Of a stretch of 59,861 nucleotides of DNA, positions 29,516 to 39,364 are shown in pieces (position 1 is the stretch's first letter; each line of letters opens with the position of its first letter). Origin of the DNA: Nonlabens dokdonensis. Its GTDB lineage: Bacteria > Bacteroidota > Bacteroidia > Flavobacteriales > Flavobacteriaceae. The notes beneath the pieces are model-generated. The model made no database searches. It was not told where the DNA came from and saw only the letters and a program-made list of their open reading frames with translations. The stretch is from contig NZ_MAAX01000073.1 in NCBI RefSeq assembly GCF_002162835.1, positions 1 through 59,861 of the forward strand, written 5' to 3'. The translations under genes and the position numbers were made by a program.

Positions 29516-30178
29516 ATGTTCAATATAAAATTATCACCTATGGTTAAGAATCTACTGATTCTTAATGTAGTTATTTATGTAGGAATGGCTTTTCTAGCGC
29601 GAGACCTAGAACTTTTTTTCTTTGAAACATTTGCCTTATGGTTTATTGATAACCCTAACTTTCAGGTGTGGCAACCACTCACGCATATGTTTATGCACAG
29701 TTTATCTGACTTTTCTCATATACTGTATAATATGCTATTTCTGGTCTTTCTAGCTCCAGCAATTGAACAGTGGATGGGTTCACAGCGTTTTCTGTTTTTC
29801 TATTTAATGTGTGGTATAGGAGCTTTTCTAACAGTTACAGCTGTAGATTACTATAGTTTCTTATTTGATACTGCCGCATTCATGCAAGATGGTTATTATA
29901 GACCTTCTGTAGGTGCTAGTGGAGCAATCTATGGAATTATGGCGGCGTTCATGTATTTGTTCCCTAATCGTACCATGGTATTGTTCCCTATCCCTATTCC
30001 TATAAAAGTTAAATATTTGATAGGGTTTTATATGATCAAAGAATTACTTGCTACCTTTCACATCATAGAAAGCAGTGCAAATGTCGCGCACCTTGCTCAT
30101 ATAGGTGGTGCCTTGTTTGGTTTTATAATGATCTGGTACTGGAAAAGAAATGATATGGACCGATATAGAATAAATTAA
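29516..30178 (+). CDS. Rhomboid intramembrane serine protease (first copy)
   Basis: 220 residues with six membrane segments. The catalytic serine lies in VGASGAIYGIMAAF, and the partner histidine in NVAHLAHIGGALFGF. The L1 loop region has FQVWQPLTHMFMHSL and DFSHILYNMLFLVFLAP. Rhomboids cut membrane proteins within or near the bilayer. It starts right after mutL and ends 2 bp before the second rhomboid gene, so the pair may act on related substrates. Confidence 0.9.
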   Translation: MFNIKLSPMVKNLLILNVVIYVGMAFLARDLELFFFETFALWFIDNPNFQVWQPLTHMFMHSLSDFSHILYNMLFLVFLAPAIEQWMGSQRFLFFYLMCGIGAFLTVTAVDYYSFLFDTAAFMQDGYYRPSVGASGAIYGIMAAFMYLFPNRTMVLFPIPIPIKVKYLIGFYMIKELLATFHIIESSANVAHLAHIGGALFGFIMIWYWKRNDMDRYRIN

Positions 30179-30180
30179 AT

Positions 30181-31053
30181 ATGAATGTTTGGGATCAGTT
30201 TAAAGCAAAGTATGCCACTTTTGATACAAGTGGTAAACTCATTACTGTAATATTTGCGACCACACTGCTGGGTTGGATATTAAGTTATGCTTATGCTCCG
30301 GCTTATTTACAAATGGTTCTTCCTAATGGTTTTTTACCTGCTTTACTACAACCATGGAGCTGGATAAGCTATGGTTTTCTTCATGACGGTTTGTTTCATT
30401 TTATAGGCAATGCTTTTGGTATTCATATCGCAGGACGATATATCTTAAATCTTTTTAAAGGTAGGCAGTTCTTAACATTGTTCTTTTTGGGAGTTATAGC
30501 AGGTGCTATGTCTTTTGTGGTAGCCACTGGATTGTTTCCTGGTTTTTTTAGTGGTAATCTATTATTAGGTGCCAGTGCAGGTGTTTTTGCATTGATTTTC
30601 TTTGCGTGTTCTTATTTTCCAGAATCCGAGATTCGTTTGATTTTTGTAAACGTTAAATTAAAATATATCGCGTACTTCTTTTTAGCTTCTAATATTGTAA
30701 TGGTTGCCTTGCAGGTTAATACTGGCGGTAGTCTTGCTCACCTTGCTGGTGCTGCAGTAGGTTATTATGCGGCTACTCGTATGAGAAATGGGATAGACGT
30801 GCTAGAAGGCTTTTCTAAAATGGGAGATTATATCGTGAATTTGTTTAAGTCTACTCCTAAAAAACCTAAACAGCGTAAAGCTAAAATGAAAACGGTTTAT
30901 AAAGGAAAAACTTCTCAATCAAAGGCATCAAAAGTTGCCGCTACAGATCAGGCAAAGATTGATGCGATTTTGGATAAGATTTCTTCTAGTGGTTATGAAT
31001 CACTGTCTAAGGCTGAGAAAGATTATCTTTTTAAGGCTGGAAACGATAAGTAA
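30181..31053 (+). CDS. Rhomboid intramembrane serine protease (second copy) with basic tail
   Basis: 290 residues. The core has six helices, with LLGASAGVFALIFF for the catalytic Ser and SLAHLAGAAVGYY for the His. Unlike the first copy it has a ~75-residue C-terminal cytosolic tail that is lysine-rich (KSTPKKPKQRKAKMK) and ends in a helix (KIDAILDKISSSGYESLSKAEKDYLFKAG), reminiscent of the end segment of flavobacterial rhomboids. Tandem with the first copy and mutL. Confidence 0.88.
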   Translation: MNVWDQFKAKYATFDTSGKLITVIFATTLLGWILSYAYAPAYLQMVLPNGFLPALLQPWSWISYGFLHDGLFHFIGNAFGIHIAGRYILNLFKGRQFLTLFFLGVIAGAMSFVVATGLFPGFFSGNLLLGASAGVFALIFFACSYFPESEIRLIFVNVKLKYIAYFFLASNIVMVALQVNTGGSLAHLAGAAVGYYAATRMRNGIDVLEGFSKMGDYIVNLFKSTPKKPKQRKAKMKTVYKGKTSQSKASKVAATDQAKIDAILDKISSSGYESLSKAEKDYLFKAGNDK

Positions 31054-31094
31054 ACTACAAATTTATTTATTAGTTCTACTAATGATTATTGTTC

Positions 31095-31110
31095 CGCTTT
31101 CGCGAAAGCG
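31095..31110. repeat. Palindrome CGCTTTCGCGAAAGCG, copy 9
   Basis: Exact copy between the convergent rhomboid and TRIC genes. No T tract follows, so it is not an ordinary terminator. Confidence 0.9.
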
Positions 31111-31121
31111 AGATCCTCAAC

Positions 31122-31760
31122 CTACTTTTCTATAGTAGTTTTCTCGAGTTCTTCTTTAGAATATGGCGAAGGCAGTTTAAGTTTAAAAACTACTGCCAAC
31201 ACACGAGTAGCTATTACCGTAATCGCAGCCACTGGAAATACAATCTCACTAGGTACTTTAAGCTTTACTAATATGAAATAAACGCCACCACCTAGAATAC
31301 ATGCTGTTGCGTATATGTTCTTTCTAAAGATTACAGGGATTTCATTTATTAAAATATCTCTCAAAACACCGCCAAAACAGGCCGTGATACATCCTAATGT
31401 AACACATATTAGTGGATGTAAACCTGCAATGAGACCCATTTCTAAACCTACCACGGTGTAAAGACCTATTCCTATCGCATCAAAAAGGAATAAAGTCTTG
31501 CGCAGTTTGAGCAATCGTTTTCTGAAGAAAAAAGTGATAAGGACACAAATGAGGATGGTGTAGACTAGGTTCATGTTACGCATCCAGGAGACTGGCTCAA
31601 CACCTATGAGTATATCGCGTAGTGTTCCTCCACCAGCTGCAGTTACAAAAGCAATTATAACAATTCCAAAAGGATCTAATTTTTTTGAAAAAGCTGCAAG
31701 AGCACCAGATATAGCAAAGGCGATGGTACCTAATAGATCAATTATTTCGATAAAATTCAT
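31122..31760 (-). CDS. TRIC-type cation channel (YadS/UPF0126 family)
   Basis: 212 residues with seven membrane helices made of two repeats. Each repeat has the glycine-rich kink motif: TAAGGGTLRDILIG near the N terminus and CFGGVLRDILINEIPV in the second half. Family members form homotrimeric K+ channels or related pores. Its start overlaps the RDD gene stop by 4 bp (ATGA), indicating one transcript. Confidence 0.88.
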   Translation of the reverse strand: MNFIEIIDLLGTIAFAISGALAAFSKKLDPFGIVIIAFVTAAGGGTLRDILIGVEPVSWMRNMNLVYTILICVLITFFFRKRLLKLRKTLFLFDAIGIGLYTVVGLEMGLIAGLHPLICVTLGCITACFGGVLRDILINEIPVIFRKNIYATACILGGGVYFILVKLKVPSEIVFPVAAITVIATRVLAVVFKLKLPSPYSKEELEKTTIEK

Positions 31761-32479
31761 TGACCTTGAGTTAAGTAGGTGTAATCCTTAAGCACAGTAC
31801 GTATGTAAACGCCATCTCTCAAATCTGACTGCGTATTAAGTAGTGATTCTACTTTAATGCGTAAAGCTCTAAGTGTCATATAGTCGCGGCTTTCTCCAGC
31901 GAGACGGTATATGTCTTTAATTTCATTCACATCCTTATCAGAAAGAATATAAGCGTTTTGAAATTGTGGCTGGTAGTTGGGATCCAGATCTTCTAATATT
32001 GTATGAGAGATTTTAGTACTCTTATTAGTGTTGATAACGACTGTTTTTGCACCTAGATCACCTAACCGTTGTTTGCGCTCTGAGAATAAAATACTTACAG
32101 TTCCTACTATAAATCCAAACAACCAAAGATCTACAAGTCTAAAAATCCATCGTACTAGATAGTCTGACCATTGAGCTGGTGATCCATCTTCTTTCACCAC
32201 CTTTATTCCCATTACAAACTTACCTACAGTACGACCATTAAATATAATGTGCATTAATAGAGAATAGCAAAATAATGGAATTAAAGAAAGCTCGGTAATT
32301 CCTAAGGTATTGTTAGAATCAAATAAACCTACGGCTCTATATACTGTGAAGGATAGAACAATTATGTAAATGAAAAACACAACAAAATCTAGTAATAATG
32401 CAAGTATGCGTTTTCCTATACCAGAATATTCATACTCAATGTTTACATTTTGTGCCGTGTTAATTGCAGTATTAGACAT
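31757..32479 (-). CDS. RDD family membrane protein
   Basis: 240 residues. An N-terminal RDD domain (YSGIGKRILALLLDFVVFFI, VGKFVMGIKVVKEDG, YLVRWIFRLVDLWLFG) with about three to four membrane segments is followed by a ~90-residue soluble helical tail. RDD proteins are often tied to transport or stress genes. Divergent (35 bp) from the SpoIIM-MoxR-DUF58 operon, which is a very common neighbourhood for RDD genes in Bacteroidetes. Confidence 0.85.
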   Translation of the reverse strand: MSNTAINTAQNVNIEYEYSGIGKRILALLLDFVVFFIYIIVLSFTVYRAVGLFDSNNTLGITELSLIPLFCYSLLMHIIFNGRTVGKFVMGIKVVKEDGSPAQWSDYLVRWIFRLVDLWLFGFIVGTVSILFSERKQRLGDLGAKTVVINTNKSTKISHTILEDLDPNYQPQFQNAYILSDKDVNEIKDIYRLAGESRDYMTLRALRIKVESLLNTQSDLRDGVYIRTVLKDYTYLTQGQ

Positions 32480-32514
32480 ACAGTTGTAAGTTTATATCTT
32501 TAAAAAAAAAGCTC

Positions 32515-33495
32515 ATGCGTGAAGCCGCTTTTGTAAAGCAAAATAAAGAAAAATGGATCGCCTTTGAAAGAGCATTAGATGCTAATGTAAAAATTAATCC
32601 TGATCATTTATCAGACTTGTACATTCATCTTACTAATGATCTTGCTTTTGCACAGACTTATTATCAGAATTCAAATACATTAAAATATTTAAATTCGTTA
32701 GCAAGTCAGGCGCATCAAAAAATCTATATCAATAAGAAAGAAAGCAAAAATACTATTGTAGATTTCTTTAAGACTGATTTCCCCTTATTTTTTTCGGATT
32801 ATCAAAAAGAATTTGTTTACGCGATTATTGCGTTTTTTGTTGCCATTTTTATAGGAAGCCTTAGTACTATTTATGATGACAGTTTTGTCAGACTCATTTT
32901 AGGCGATGGTTATGTTAATAGGACTCTAGAAAATATTGCAAAAGGAAATCCTACTGCGATTTATCAAGAGGCTGGTCAAGGTGGAATGTTTCTAGGCATC
33001 ACGATCAACAACATACGAGTAGGAATGTTGTGTTTTGCTTTTGGTCTCCTTACGTCTTTAGGTTCTCTTTACATCATTTTAAATAACGGTATTATGGTAG
33101 GTGCATTTTTTACCATGTTTTACAATGAAGGTGTCACCTTTGATGCATGGCGTGTGATCATGTTACATGGTACAATTGAGCTTTCTATTATAGTTGTTTG
33201 TGGAGCAGCCGGCATTATTTTAGGAAATGGAATTTTATTTCCAGAAACCTATGAGCGTAAATACTCTTTTATAAATAGTGCTAAAGCAGGTTTAAAAGTA
33301 ATGGTGAGTACCATACCTTTATTTATTATTGCAGGTTTTATAGAAGGTTTTATCACCAGATATGCGTTTATGCCTGCTATTTTGAATTGGTTGATCGTTA
33401 TCGCAAGCGCTGCATTAATAATATGGTATTATGGAATTTATCCTAGAATAGTTAAAAATAAATATGAGCAAGTATATAGAGCCCAGGCTGCGTAG
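32515..33495 (+). CDS. Stage II sporulation protein M-like membrane protein
   Basis: 326 residues. A soluble N-terminal helical part (~1-90) is followed by five to six membrane helices, with the SpoIIM block NNIRVGMLCFAFGLLTSLGSLYIILNNGIMVGAFF and MLHGTIELSIIVVCGAAG. SpoIIM-like proteins in non-sporulating bacteria have unknown function; in this setting they accompany MoxR-DUF58 modules. First gene of a seven-gene operon; its end overlaps the next gene by 32 bp. Confidence 0.85.
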   Translation: MREAAFVKQNKEKWIAFERALDANVKINPDHLSDLYIHLTNDLAFAQTYYQNSNTLKYLNSLASQAHQKIYINKKESKNTIVDFFKTDFPLFFSDYQKEFVYAIIAFFVAIFIGSLSTIYDDSFVRLILGDGYVNRTLENIAKGNPTAIYQEAGQGGMFLGITINNIRVGMLCFAFGLLTSLGSLYIILNNGIMVGAFFTMFYNEGVTFDAWRVIMLHGTIELSIIVVCGAAGIILGNGILFPETYERKYSFINSAKAGLKVMVSTIPLFIIAGFIEGFITRYAFMPAILNWLIVIASAALIIWYYGIYPRIVKNKYEQVYRAQAA

Positions 33496-34393
33496 AGATT
33501 TTGGAGGTGTTATTAATGCCTATGTAGACTTTTTAAAAGGTGATCACAAGAATCTCTTTAAGGTATTTATTACTTACAATTTTGTGTTCATACTATTATT
33601 GTTTCTTACTAATTATATTGCTGATACTGGAGTTTCAACATTAATCGCATTGTCGTCAGGCACTTACATGGATCAAGCACTTGATAATTCTCTGGAAACT
33701 AGTTTTGCCGCAAGTGCCATTGCGCTAGTTATTAATTTACTAGTTACACTAGTAAATGCGTGCCTTGCAGGAAGCTATTTAAGAGTTTATGAAAGAGATC
33801 GTTCTACTAACCCTAATGTAAAAGAAGTATTTCACTACGCCAAAAAGAAGTTAGCAGGAATGTTTTTAATTGTGTTGATAGGTGGTATTGCCTTTATTCC
33901 TGTGTGGATAGTTATGGTTATTTGTGCGATTACAATTGTTGGGATTATAGCCCTACCTGTAATATTTCTAGCTTACTTCACTTGGTTAGGTTTAAGTATG
34001 TTTTCTTATGCATATGATGAGAATCTAGATGCTGTTGCCGCTTTAGGAGTAGGATGGAACCTTCTTTTTTCAAAATTTTGGAAAGCCATAGGCGTATCAT
34101 TTGTTGTAAGTATCCTACTTTATATCATGTCGGCATTATTTCAATTAGTGCCTACTGGTTTAATATGGTTCATAAGTTACAACAGTAGTGGCGATAACGT
34201 AGAGCTAGAAGAAAATGTCTTATTACGCATTGTGAAGTTTATATTCTATGCGCTCAATAGTGTTTCAGGTATGTTAGTTTACTTCTTAATTATGTTTATG
34301 ATAGGCTACTTATATTTCAATTTACATGAGTCTAAGTATAACGTCTTTCTTAAGAATCGTATAGCAAAATTAGGGGCAAGAGATGAAGAATAA
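33464..34393 (+). CDS. Polytopic membrane protein of the MoxR-DUF58 operon
   Basis: 309 residues with about six membrane helices (YNFVFILLLFLTNYI, FAASAIALVINLLVTLVN, LAGMFLIVLIGGIAFIPVWIVMVICAITIVGII and others). It resembles DUF4013 or glycerophosphodiester-phosphodiesterase membrane-domain proteins in layout, but I am not certain of the family. It overlaps the gene before by 32 bp and the gene after by 11 bp. Confidence 0.7.
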   Translation: MSKYIEPRLRRDFGGVINAYVDFLKGDHKNLFKVFITYNFVFILLLFLTNYIADTGVSTLIALSSGTYMDQALDNSLETSFAASAIALVINLLVTLVNACLAGSYLRVYERDRSTNPNVKEVFHYAKKKLAGMFLIVLIGGIAFIPVWIVMVICAITIVGIIALPVIFLAYFTWLGLSMFSYAYDENLDAVAALGVGWNLLFSKFWKAIGVSFVVSILLYIMSALFQLVPTGLIWFISYNSSGDNVELEENVLLRIVKFIFYALNSVSGMLVYFLIMFMIGYLYFNLHESKYNVFLKNRIAKLGARDEE

Positions 34394-35153
34394 ACTTAGC
34401 ATTTTTATCTTCATTATCTTTTGGTTGAGCTCTTTCTTATCCAGCGCTCAAATAATTGAGAACCTCATAAAAGATATTGAAGATCAACCGGTAGAGATAG
34501 TAGATACCTTAAATCGTACTTATGATACACGACAACTAACCGTTAGAAAAATTGACAAAAACTTGAGAGAAGAATACTCTGGTGGTGAGTATAATTATGA
34601 GCGAGTTCAAGGTAGTAGCGAGAACATCTTTGCAAGATTTATAAGCTGGGCGATTCAAGGATTACAAGATACATTTGGATTTACACTGTCACCATTAACA
34701 GTCAAAATCTTTACATACTTGTTCTATTTTATTATAGGTGTGCTAGTAATTTATATGATCGTAAAACTGGTAAGTAATGAAAGCGCTTCAAAATTACTCG
34801 GTAAATCTAAGGATAAAGGAACTGTAGTTACTATAGAAGATACGCACATTGAAGAAATAGACTTCACACAAATGATACAGGATAGTGAGCGAGAAGGTAA
34901 TTACAGAAATGCCATACGTTATCAGTATTTATCATTGTTGAAAAACTTAAGTGCAAAACAAATGATCTCTTGGGATTTTCAAAAAACCAACACGGATTAC
35001 TATCGAGAACTCAAAAACCTACTAGATAAAGAACAATTTAAAAAATTATCTTATTTGTATGATCATGTTTGGTATGGTGAGTTTGCCATCGACGAGAACT
35101 CTTACAAAGAAGCCGTAAATGAGTTTAAAACTCTTAAAAATCGCGCTGCCTGA
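34383..35153 (+). CDS. DUF4129 domain protein
   Basis: 256 residues: a signal peptide (FIIFWLSSFLSSAQ), an exported segment, one membrane helix (~115-135, FYFIIGVLVIYMIVKLV) and a cytosolic DUF4129 domain at the C terminus (NAIRYQYLSLLKNLSAKQMISW, then TNTDYYREL and FKKLSYLYDHVWYGEFAI). The role is unknown; the domain is strongly linked to MoxR/DUF58 operons and, in other bacteria, to transglutaminase genes. The stop and next start share one base. Confidence 0.85.
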   Translation: MKNKLSIFIFIIFWLSSFLSSAQIIENLIKDIEDQPVEIVDTLNRTYDTRQLTVRKIDKNLREEYSGGEYNYERVQGSSENIFARFISWAIQGLQDTFGFTLSPLTVKIFTYLFYFIIGVLVIYMIVKLVSNESASKLLGKSKDKGTVVTIEDTHIEEIDFTQMIQDSEREGNYRNAIRYQYLSLLKNLSAKQMISWDFQKTNTDYYRELKNLLDKEQFKKLSYLYDHVWYGEFAIDENSYKEAVNEFKTLKNRAA

Positions 35154-36433
35154 TGGATAAGAAATCAAAAATATACTTATACATATTCTTCGGATTAGTC
35201 GCGCTATTATTTATTGCAGAGCTTTTAACGCCGCCACCGTTGAGCTGGGAAGAAAGTTACACCAGTGGTGATAAGATTCCTTTTGGTGCTTACGTTTTAT
35301 ATGATCAACTAGATGAGCTCTTTGAGGATAATAAAGTTTCTACAGTAAAGGTGGATCCTGTCAGCTTTCTTAAAAATAAAGACGAGGAAGAAAATGCCAA
35401 CTATATTTTTATAAATAACTACCTAGGATTTGATCAAACTGAAGTAGATTACCTCATGAAGTTTGCAGAGCGAGGTAATAAAGTGTTTGTTTCTACCAGA
35501 AGCATTACTGGTGCTCTAGGAGATTCTTTAAAATTAGAATCTAATCGATTTTACCAGTATTATGAGCAGGATACGGTACGAGTGCGTTTGAATAATCCGC
35601 AGTTTCAAAATCGCAGTTATATTTATAAACGTGGTAGCGCCTACCGTCATTTTGTAAATTATGATACTACAAGAACCACCGTACTAGGTGAAGTATTACC
35701 ATTTGAACCTGTAAAAGGTTATTTAAAAAAGTTCCTTGGTGAAAAGAAAGATTCTACTAATTCTTTGATTGAAAGCGCCATTGAGAAGTCAAAATCTAGA
35801 CAAGTGCCACAAGCAAATTTTGTAGAAGTAAAAGTAGGTGATGGAGCTATTTACTACCATTTAAATCCTATTGCATTTACAAATTATTACATGCTTGAAG
35901 AAGGTAAAGAGCAATACGTCGCAGAGGTGCTTTCTTATCTCAACGATGGGCCAGTCTATTTTGATGATTATGGTAAATCCGGTAGGCGAGTAGTAGCCTC
36001 ACCACTTCGTTTTATTTTATCAAATACAGCATTAAAATGGGCATGGTACCTGACCTTATTTACAGTGTTTATTTATTTCCTATTTAAAAGCAAGAGAGAA
36101 CAAAGAGCTGTTCCAGTAATAAAACCGTTGGAAAATAGCACTGTAGAGTTTACTAAAACCATAGGTAATTTATATTTTCAAAGTGGTGACGTTACTGGAA
36201 TCATCAACAAAAAAATAAATTTTTTCCTTGAAAAATTGAGATCTAAATACTTTGTCCATACAGAAAAAATGGACGAGGTGTTCATAAAGCGATTGTCTGT
36301 AAAAACAGGTGTTTCAGAAAAACAGACTAAAGATATCATCGATTATATCAATCACTTGCGAGCTAAGCCCGTACATAGTGATTATGAACTAAAACAACTC
36401 AATAAAAAGATACAGGACTTTTTTAAAGATTAG
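35153..36433 (+). CDS. DUF4350 domain membrane protein
   Basis: 426 residues. It has an N-terminal helix (IYLYIFFGLVALLFIAELL), an extracytoplasmic region with the DUF4350-like GAYVLYDQLDELFEDN and KFAERGNKVFVSTRSITG, a second membrane segment (ALKWAWYLTLFTVFIYFLFK, ~295-315) and a cytosolic tail. It probably works at the membrane with DUF4129 and MoxR. Co-transcribed, 3 bp before MoxR. Confidence 0.78.
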   Translation: MDKKSKIYLYIFFGLVALLFIAELLTPPPLSWEESYTSGDKIPFGAYVLYDQLDELFEDNKVSTVKVDPVSFLKNKDEEENANYIFINNYLGFDQTEVDYLMKFAERGNKVFVSTRSITGALGDSLKLESNRFYQYYEQDTVRVRLNNPQFQNRSYIYKRGSAYRHFVNYDTTRTTVLGEVLPFEPVKGYLKKFLGEKKDSTNSLIESAIEKSKSRQVPQANFVEVKVGDGAIYYHLNPIAFTNYYMLEEGKEQYVAEVLSYLNDGPVYFDDYGKSGRRVVASPLRFILSNTALKWAWYLTLFTVFIYFLFKSKREQRAVPVIKPLENSTVEFTKTIGNLYFQSGDVTGIINKKINFFLEKLRSKYFVHTEKMDEVFIKRLSVKTGVSEKQTKDIIDYINHLRAKPVHSDYELKQLNKKIQDFFKD

Positions 36434-36436
36434 CAC

Positions 36437-37594
36437 ATGGAAGACACGACTCATAATAATAACTTAGACTCTTCGCAAGATCATTCATCTAGCCAGCCAC
36501 CACAGGAGCCTGCACAAGAGCAATATGTTCATCAAAGTGAAGAAAATGGTAATGATAACGCTTTCGCGAAAGCGGAACAACCACAACCATCAGAACAAGT
36601 ACAGAAGGAGGAAGGAGATGCCTCGTTACAATTTCAAAACAGGCTGGACTTAAATCACCTGAGCGCGGCAGTTTATAAAATTAAAACCGAATTGCGCAAA
36701 GTAATCGTAGGGCAGGAGGAAATGATCGATTTATTAATCGTTTCTATCCTAGCAAATGGGCACTCTTTAATAGAAGGTGTTCCAGGAGTTGCAAAAACGG
36801 TCACGGCAAAATTACTTGCCAAAACCATGCAGGTAGATTTCTCTCGTATCCAGTTTACACCAGATTTGATGCCATCTGATATTTTAGGAACCTCGGTATT
36901 CTCTATGAAAAATAACGAGTTTGAATTTAAGGCTGGACCTATTTTTTCAAATATCATTTTGATTGATGAGATCAATCGTGCACCTGCAAAAACACAAGCG
37001 GCTCTTTTTGAAGCCATGGCAGAGCGTCAAGTAACCATAGACGGTAAAGAATATGATTTAAATGCTCCATTTTTAGTCTTTGCGACGCAAAATCCTGTAG
37101 AGCAAGAAGGAACTTACAGGTTACCTGAAGCGCAACTGGACCGTTTTCTCTTTAAAATAAATGTGGGTTACCCTAATCTAGAAGAAGAAATCCAGATTTT
37201 GAGCGATCACCATGCTCGTAAAAATAAAGATGCTGAGGCAATGGTAAGTGGTGTCCTGACTGCCGAAGAGATTAAAAAATATCAAAGCACAGTTAAAGAG
37301 ATTGTTATTGAGGACAATCTTATCAAATACATTGCAAAGATCATTCTTGACACACGTAATAACCCTAATCTTTACTTAGGAGCTTCACCACGTGCGTCTA
37401 TTGCAATAATGAATGGGTCAAAGGCTTACGCTGCGATTATGGGACGTGATTTTGTTACTCCAGACGATATCAAATACATTGCTACGGCTGTAATGCGTCA
37501 TAGAATTATTCTCACACCAGAAAGAGAAATGGAAGGTCTAACCGCAGATCGTGCGGTTGCTCAAATTTTAGAAAACATAGAGATTCCTAGATAG
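36437..37594 (+). CDS. MoxR-family AAA+ ATPase
   Basis: 385 residues. Residues ~1-65 are a disordered Gln/Pro/Glu-rich leader that includes NAFAKAEQPQ, encoded by a palindrome repeat. The AAA+ core has Walker A EGVPGVAKTVTAK, Walker B FSNIILIDEINRAPAKTQAALFEAM, sensor-1 FATQNPVEQEGTYRLPEAQLDRF and the sensor-2 region GASPRASIAIM. MoxR ATPases act as chaperones that mature or activate partner proteins, here probably the DUF58 product next door. Confidence 0.93.
   Translation: MEDTTHNNNLDSSQDHSSSQPPQEPAQEQYVHQSEENGNDNAFAKAEQPQPSEQVQKEEGDASLQFQNRLDLNHLSAAVYKIKTELRKVIVGQEEMIDLLIVSILANGHSLIEGVPGVAKTVTAKLLAKTMQVDFSRIQFTPDLMPSDILGTSVFSMKNNEFEFKAGPIFSNIILIDEINRAPAKTQAALFEAMAERQVTIDGKEYDLNAPFLVFATQNPVEQEGTYRLPEAQLDRFLFKINVGYPNLEEEIQILSDHHARKNKDAEAMVSGVLTAEEIKKYQSTVKEIVIEDNLIKYIAKIILDTRNNPNLYLGASPRASIAIMNGSKAYAAIMGRDFVTPDDIKYIATAVMRHRIILTPEREMEGLTADRAVAQILENIEIPR
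36559..36574. repeat. Palindrome CGCTTTCGCGAAAGCG, copy 10
   Basis: Exact copy in the disordered leader of the MoxR gene, read as AFAKA. Confidence 0.9.
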
Positions 37595-38928
37595 TGAAGA
37601 AATTTTTTAAAAGCCTTTATTTACAAAAACGATTTTTTATCACACTAGGTATTCTAGTGGTGTTATTTGTTTTTGCGTTCTTCTTTGAGCGACTAGAAGA
37701 CTATATGAAAATAGGTTTCTTCGTTGTCATGGCTTTGCTATTTATAGACGTTCTATTGCTTTATAGAATGAAAGAAGGGATTAAGGCAAGTCGTAATTTA
37801 CCTACTAAATTATCTAATGGAGATAGTAATCCTATTGAATTACTAGTCTCTAATCAGTACAATACTACTGTAGAGGTTAAAATAATTGATGAATTACCTA
37901 CACAGTTTCAAGAACGCAATTTTGAAATCAAATACCAGCTTAAAGCAAAAGACTCTAAAACATTTTCCTATTCCATAAGACCTACAGAACGTGGAGAATA
38001 CCATTATGGTGCATTACAAGTTTTTGTGGGTTCTTTTTTAGGTCTTGCTCAACGCCGCTTTTCTTTTGATCAGGCCGCTATAGTGCCTAATTATCCTTCG
38101 TTCTTGCAAATGCGCAAGTACGAGCTTATGGCTTTTACAAACAAACTGAAAGATTACGGACTTAAAAAGATAAGAAGGATAGGGCATACCATGGAATTTG
38201 AACAGATAAAAGATTACGTTCAAGGAGATGATGTGCGCAAAATCAACTGGAAAGCCAGTGCAAAACGCAACCAGTTGATGATTAATCAATTTCAAGATGA
38301 AAAATCGCAGCCGGTTTATTCTGTCATCGATAAAGGCCGAGTGATGAAAATGCCTTTTGAAGAATTGAAATTAGTTGATTATGCTATCAATGCTACATTG
38401 GTAATTTCTAATATCGCATTAAAAAAAGGTGATAAAGCAGGAATGTTTAGTTTTTCAAATAAGGTTTCTAATCAAGTGATGGCGCAAAAAAGAGCTTCTC
38501 AAATGAACTTGATTCTAGAGACGCTTTATAATCTAGATACTGATTTTAAAGAAAGTGATTTTGCCAGATTATACGTGGATATAAAAAGGACGATAACGCA
38601 GCGTAGTTTACTATTACTATACACTAACTTTGAGACCATGGACGCGCTTCACAGACAGTTACCATACCTGCAAGCCATTGCCAAGAGTCATTTACTAGTA
38701 GTGATCTTTTTTGAAAATACAGAGTTAAAGGAACTGGTCAAATCGCCTGCCAATTCTACTCAAGAAATCTATCAAAAAACCATTGCCGAGAAATTTGTTT
38801 ATGAAAAGAAATTGATCGTGAACGAACTGAACAAATATGGTATTCAAACCATTCTTACAGAACCTCAAAACTTAACGGTTAACACCATCAACAAATACCT
38901 AGAAATCAAAGCTCGCGGACTCTTATAA
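37594..38928 (+). CDS. DUF58 domain protein (GTG start)
   Basis: 444 residues. The start is GTG at 37594, overlapping the MoxR stop TAG by one base. Two membrane helices near the N terminus (ITLGILVVLFVFAFFF and FVVMALLFIDVLLLY) are followed by a beta-rich region. The DUF58/vWA-like block comes next: EFEQIKDYVQGDDVRKINWKASAKRNQLMINQFQDEKSQPVYSVIDKGR. DUF58 proteins are the standard MoxR partners. A role in envelope integrity or stress is inferred from such operons. Confidence 0.9.
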   Translation: MKKFFKSLYLQKRFFITLGILVVLFVFAFFFERLEDYMKIGFFVVMALLFIDVLLLYRMKEGIKASRNLPTKLSNGDSNPIELLVSNQYNTTVEVKIIDELPTQFQERNFEIKYQLKAKDSKTFSYSIRPTERGEYHYGALQVFVGSFLGLAQRRFSFDQAAIVPNYPSFLQMRKYELMAFTNKLKDYGLKKIRRIGHTMEFEQIKDYVQGDDVRKINWKASAKRNQLMINQFQDEKSQPVYSVIDKGRVMKMPFEELKLVDYAINATLVISNIALKKGDKAGMFSFSNKVSNQVMAQKRASQMNLILETLYNLDTDFKESDFARLYVDIKRTITQRSLLLLYTNFETMDALHRQLPYLQAIAKSHLLVVIFFENTELKELVKSPANSTQEIYQKTIAEKFVYEKKLIVNELNKYGIQTILTEPQNLTVNTINKYLEIKARGLL

Positions 38929-39356
38929 TGGAGAAACAATCGAAACTATACTTTTTCAATGACAGACTTAAGGATGTACCTAAATGGGTATCGACGAGTT
39001 TAAGTGTAGGTTTAGGTGTTCTTCTTGCTGAAGTCGTTTTTAAAACTACCGTATACAAATGGCCAGCTTATCTTGTTGCTGCGATATATCTAGTGATTAT
39101 AGGTTATTCTATATTTAAAAACACTAGAAACAATGCCTTTACTTGGGTAAGAGAAACCGAATTCAAAATTGAAATTAAAGGTAAAAAATTAGAGGTAGAT
39201 GCTACATTTTTATCTGATTTCTACGTAGAAGACGATGAGTTGCACATAATAAGAATCAATCGTTTAGATAAATTTCCAGTAGATCATTTTTCAGATAAAG
39301 ACATAAAAAAAATGTTGCATCTTATAAAGCTACAACAATCTAACGTTAGTAATTAA
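38928..39356 (+). CDS. Small two-helix membrane protein ending the MoxR operon
   Basis: 142 residues with two membrane helices (VSTSLSVGLGVLLAEVVF and KWPAYLVAAIYLVIIGYSIF) and a C-terminal soluble region rich in charge (VDATFLSDFYVEDDELHIIRINRLDKF). Family not recognised. The ATG overlaps the DUF58 stop by one base, so it is the seventh and last gene of the operon. Confidence 0.65.
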   Translation: MEKQSKLYFFNDRLKDVPKWVSTSLSVGLGVLLAEVVFKTTVYKWPAYLVAAIYLVIIGYSIFKNTRNNAFTWVRETEFKIEIKGKKLEVDATFLSDFYVEDDELHIIRINRLDKFPVDHFSDKDIKKMLHLIKLQQSNVSN

Positions 39357-39364
39357 ATAATAAT

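Noticed and set aside
31095-31110. Palindrome as rho-independent terminator
   Set aside because: No T tract follows in either direction, and identical copies lie inside genes.
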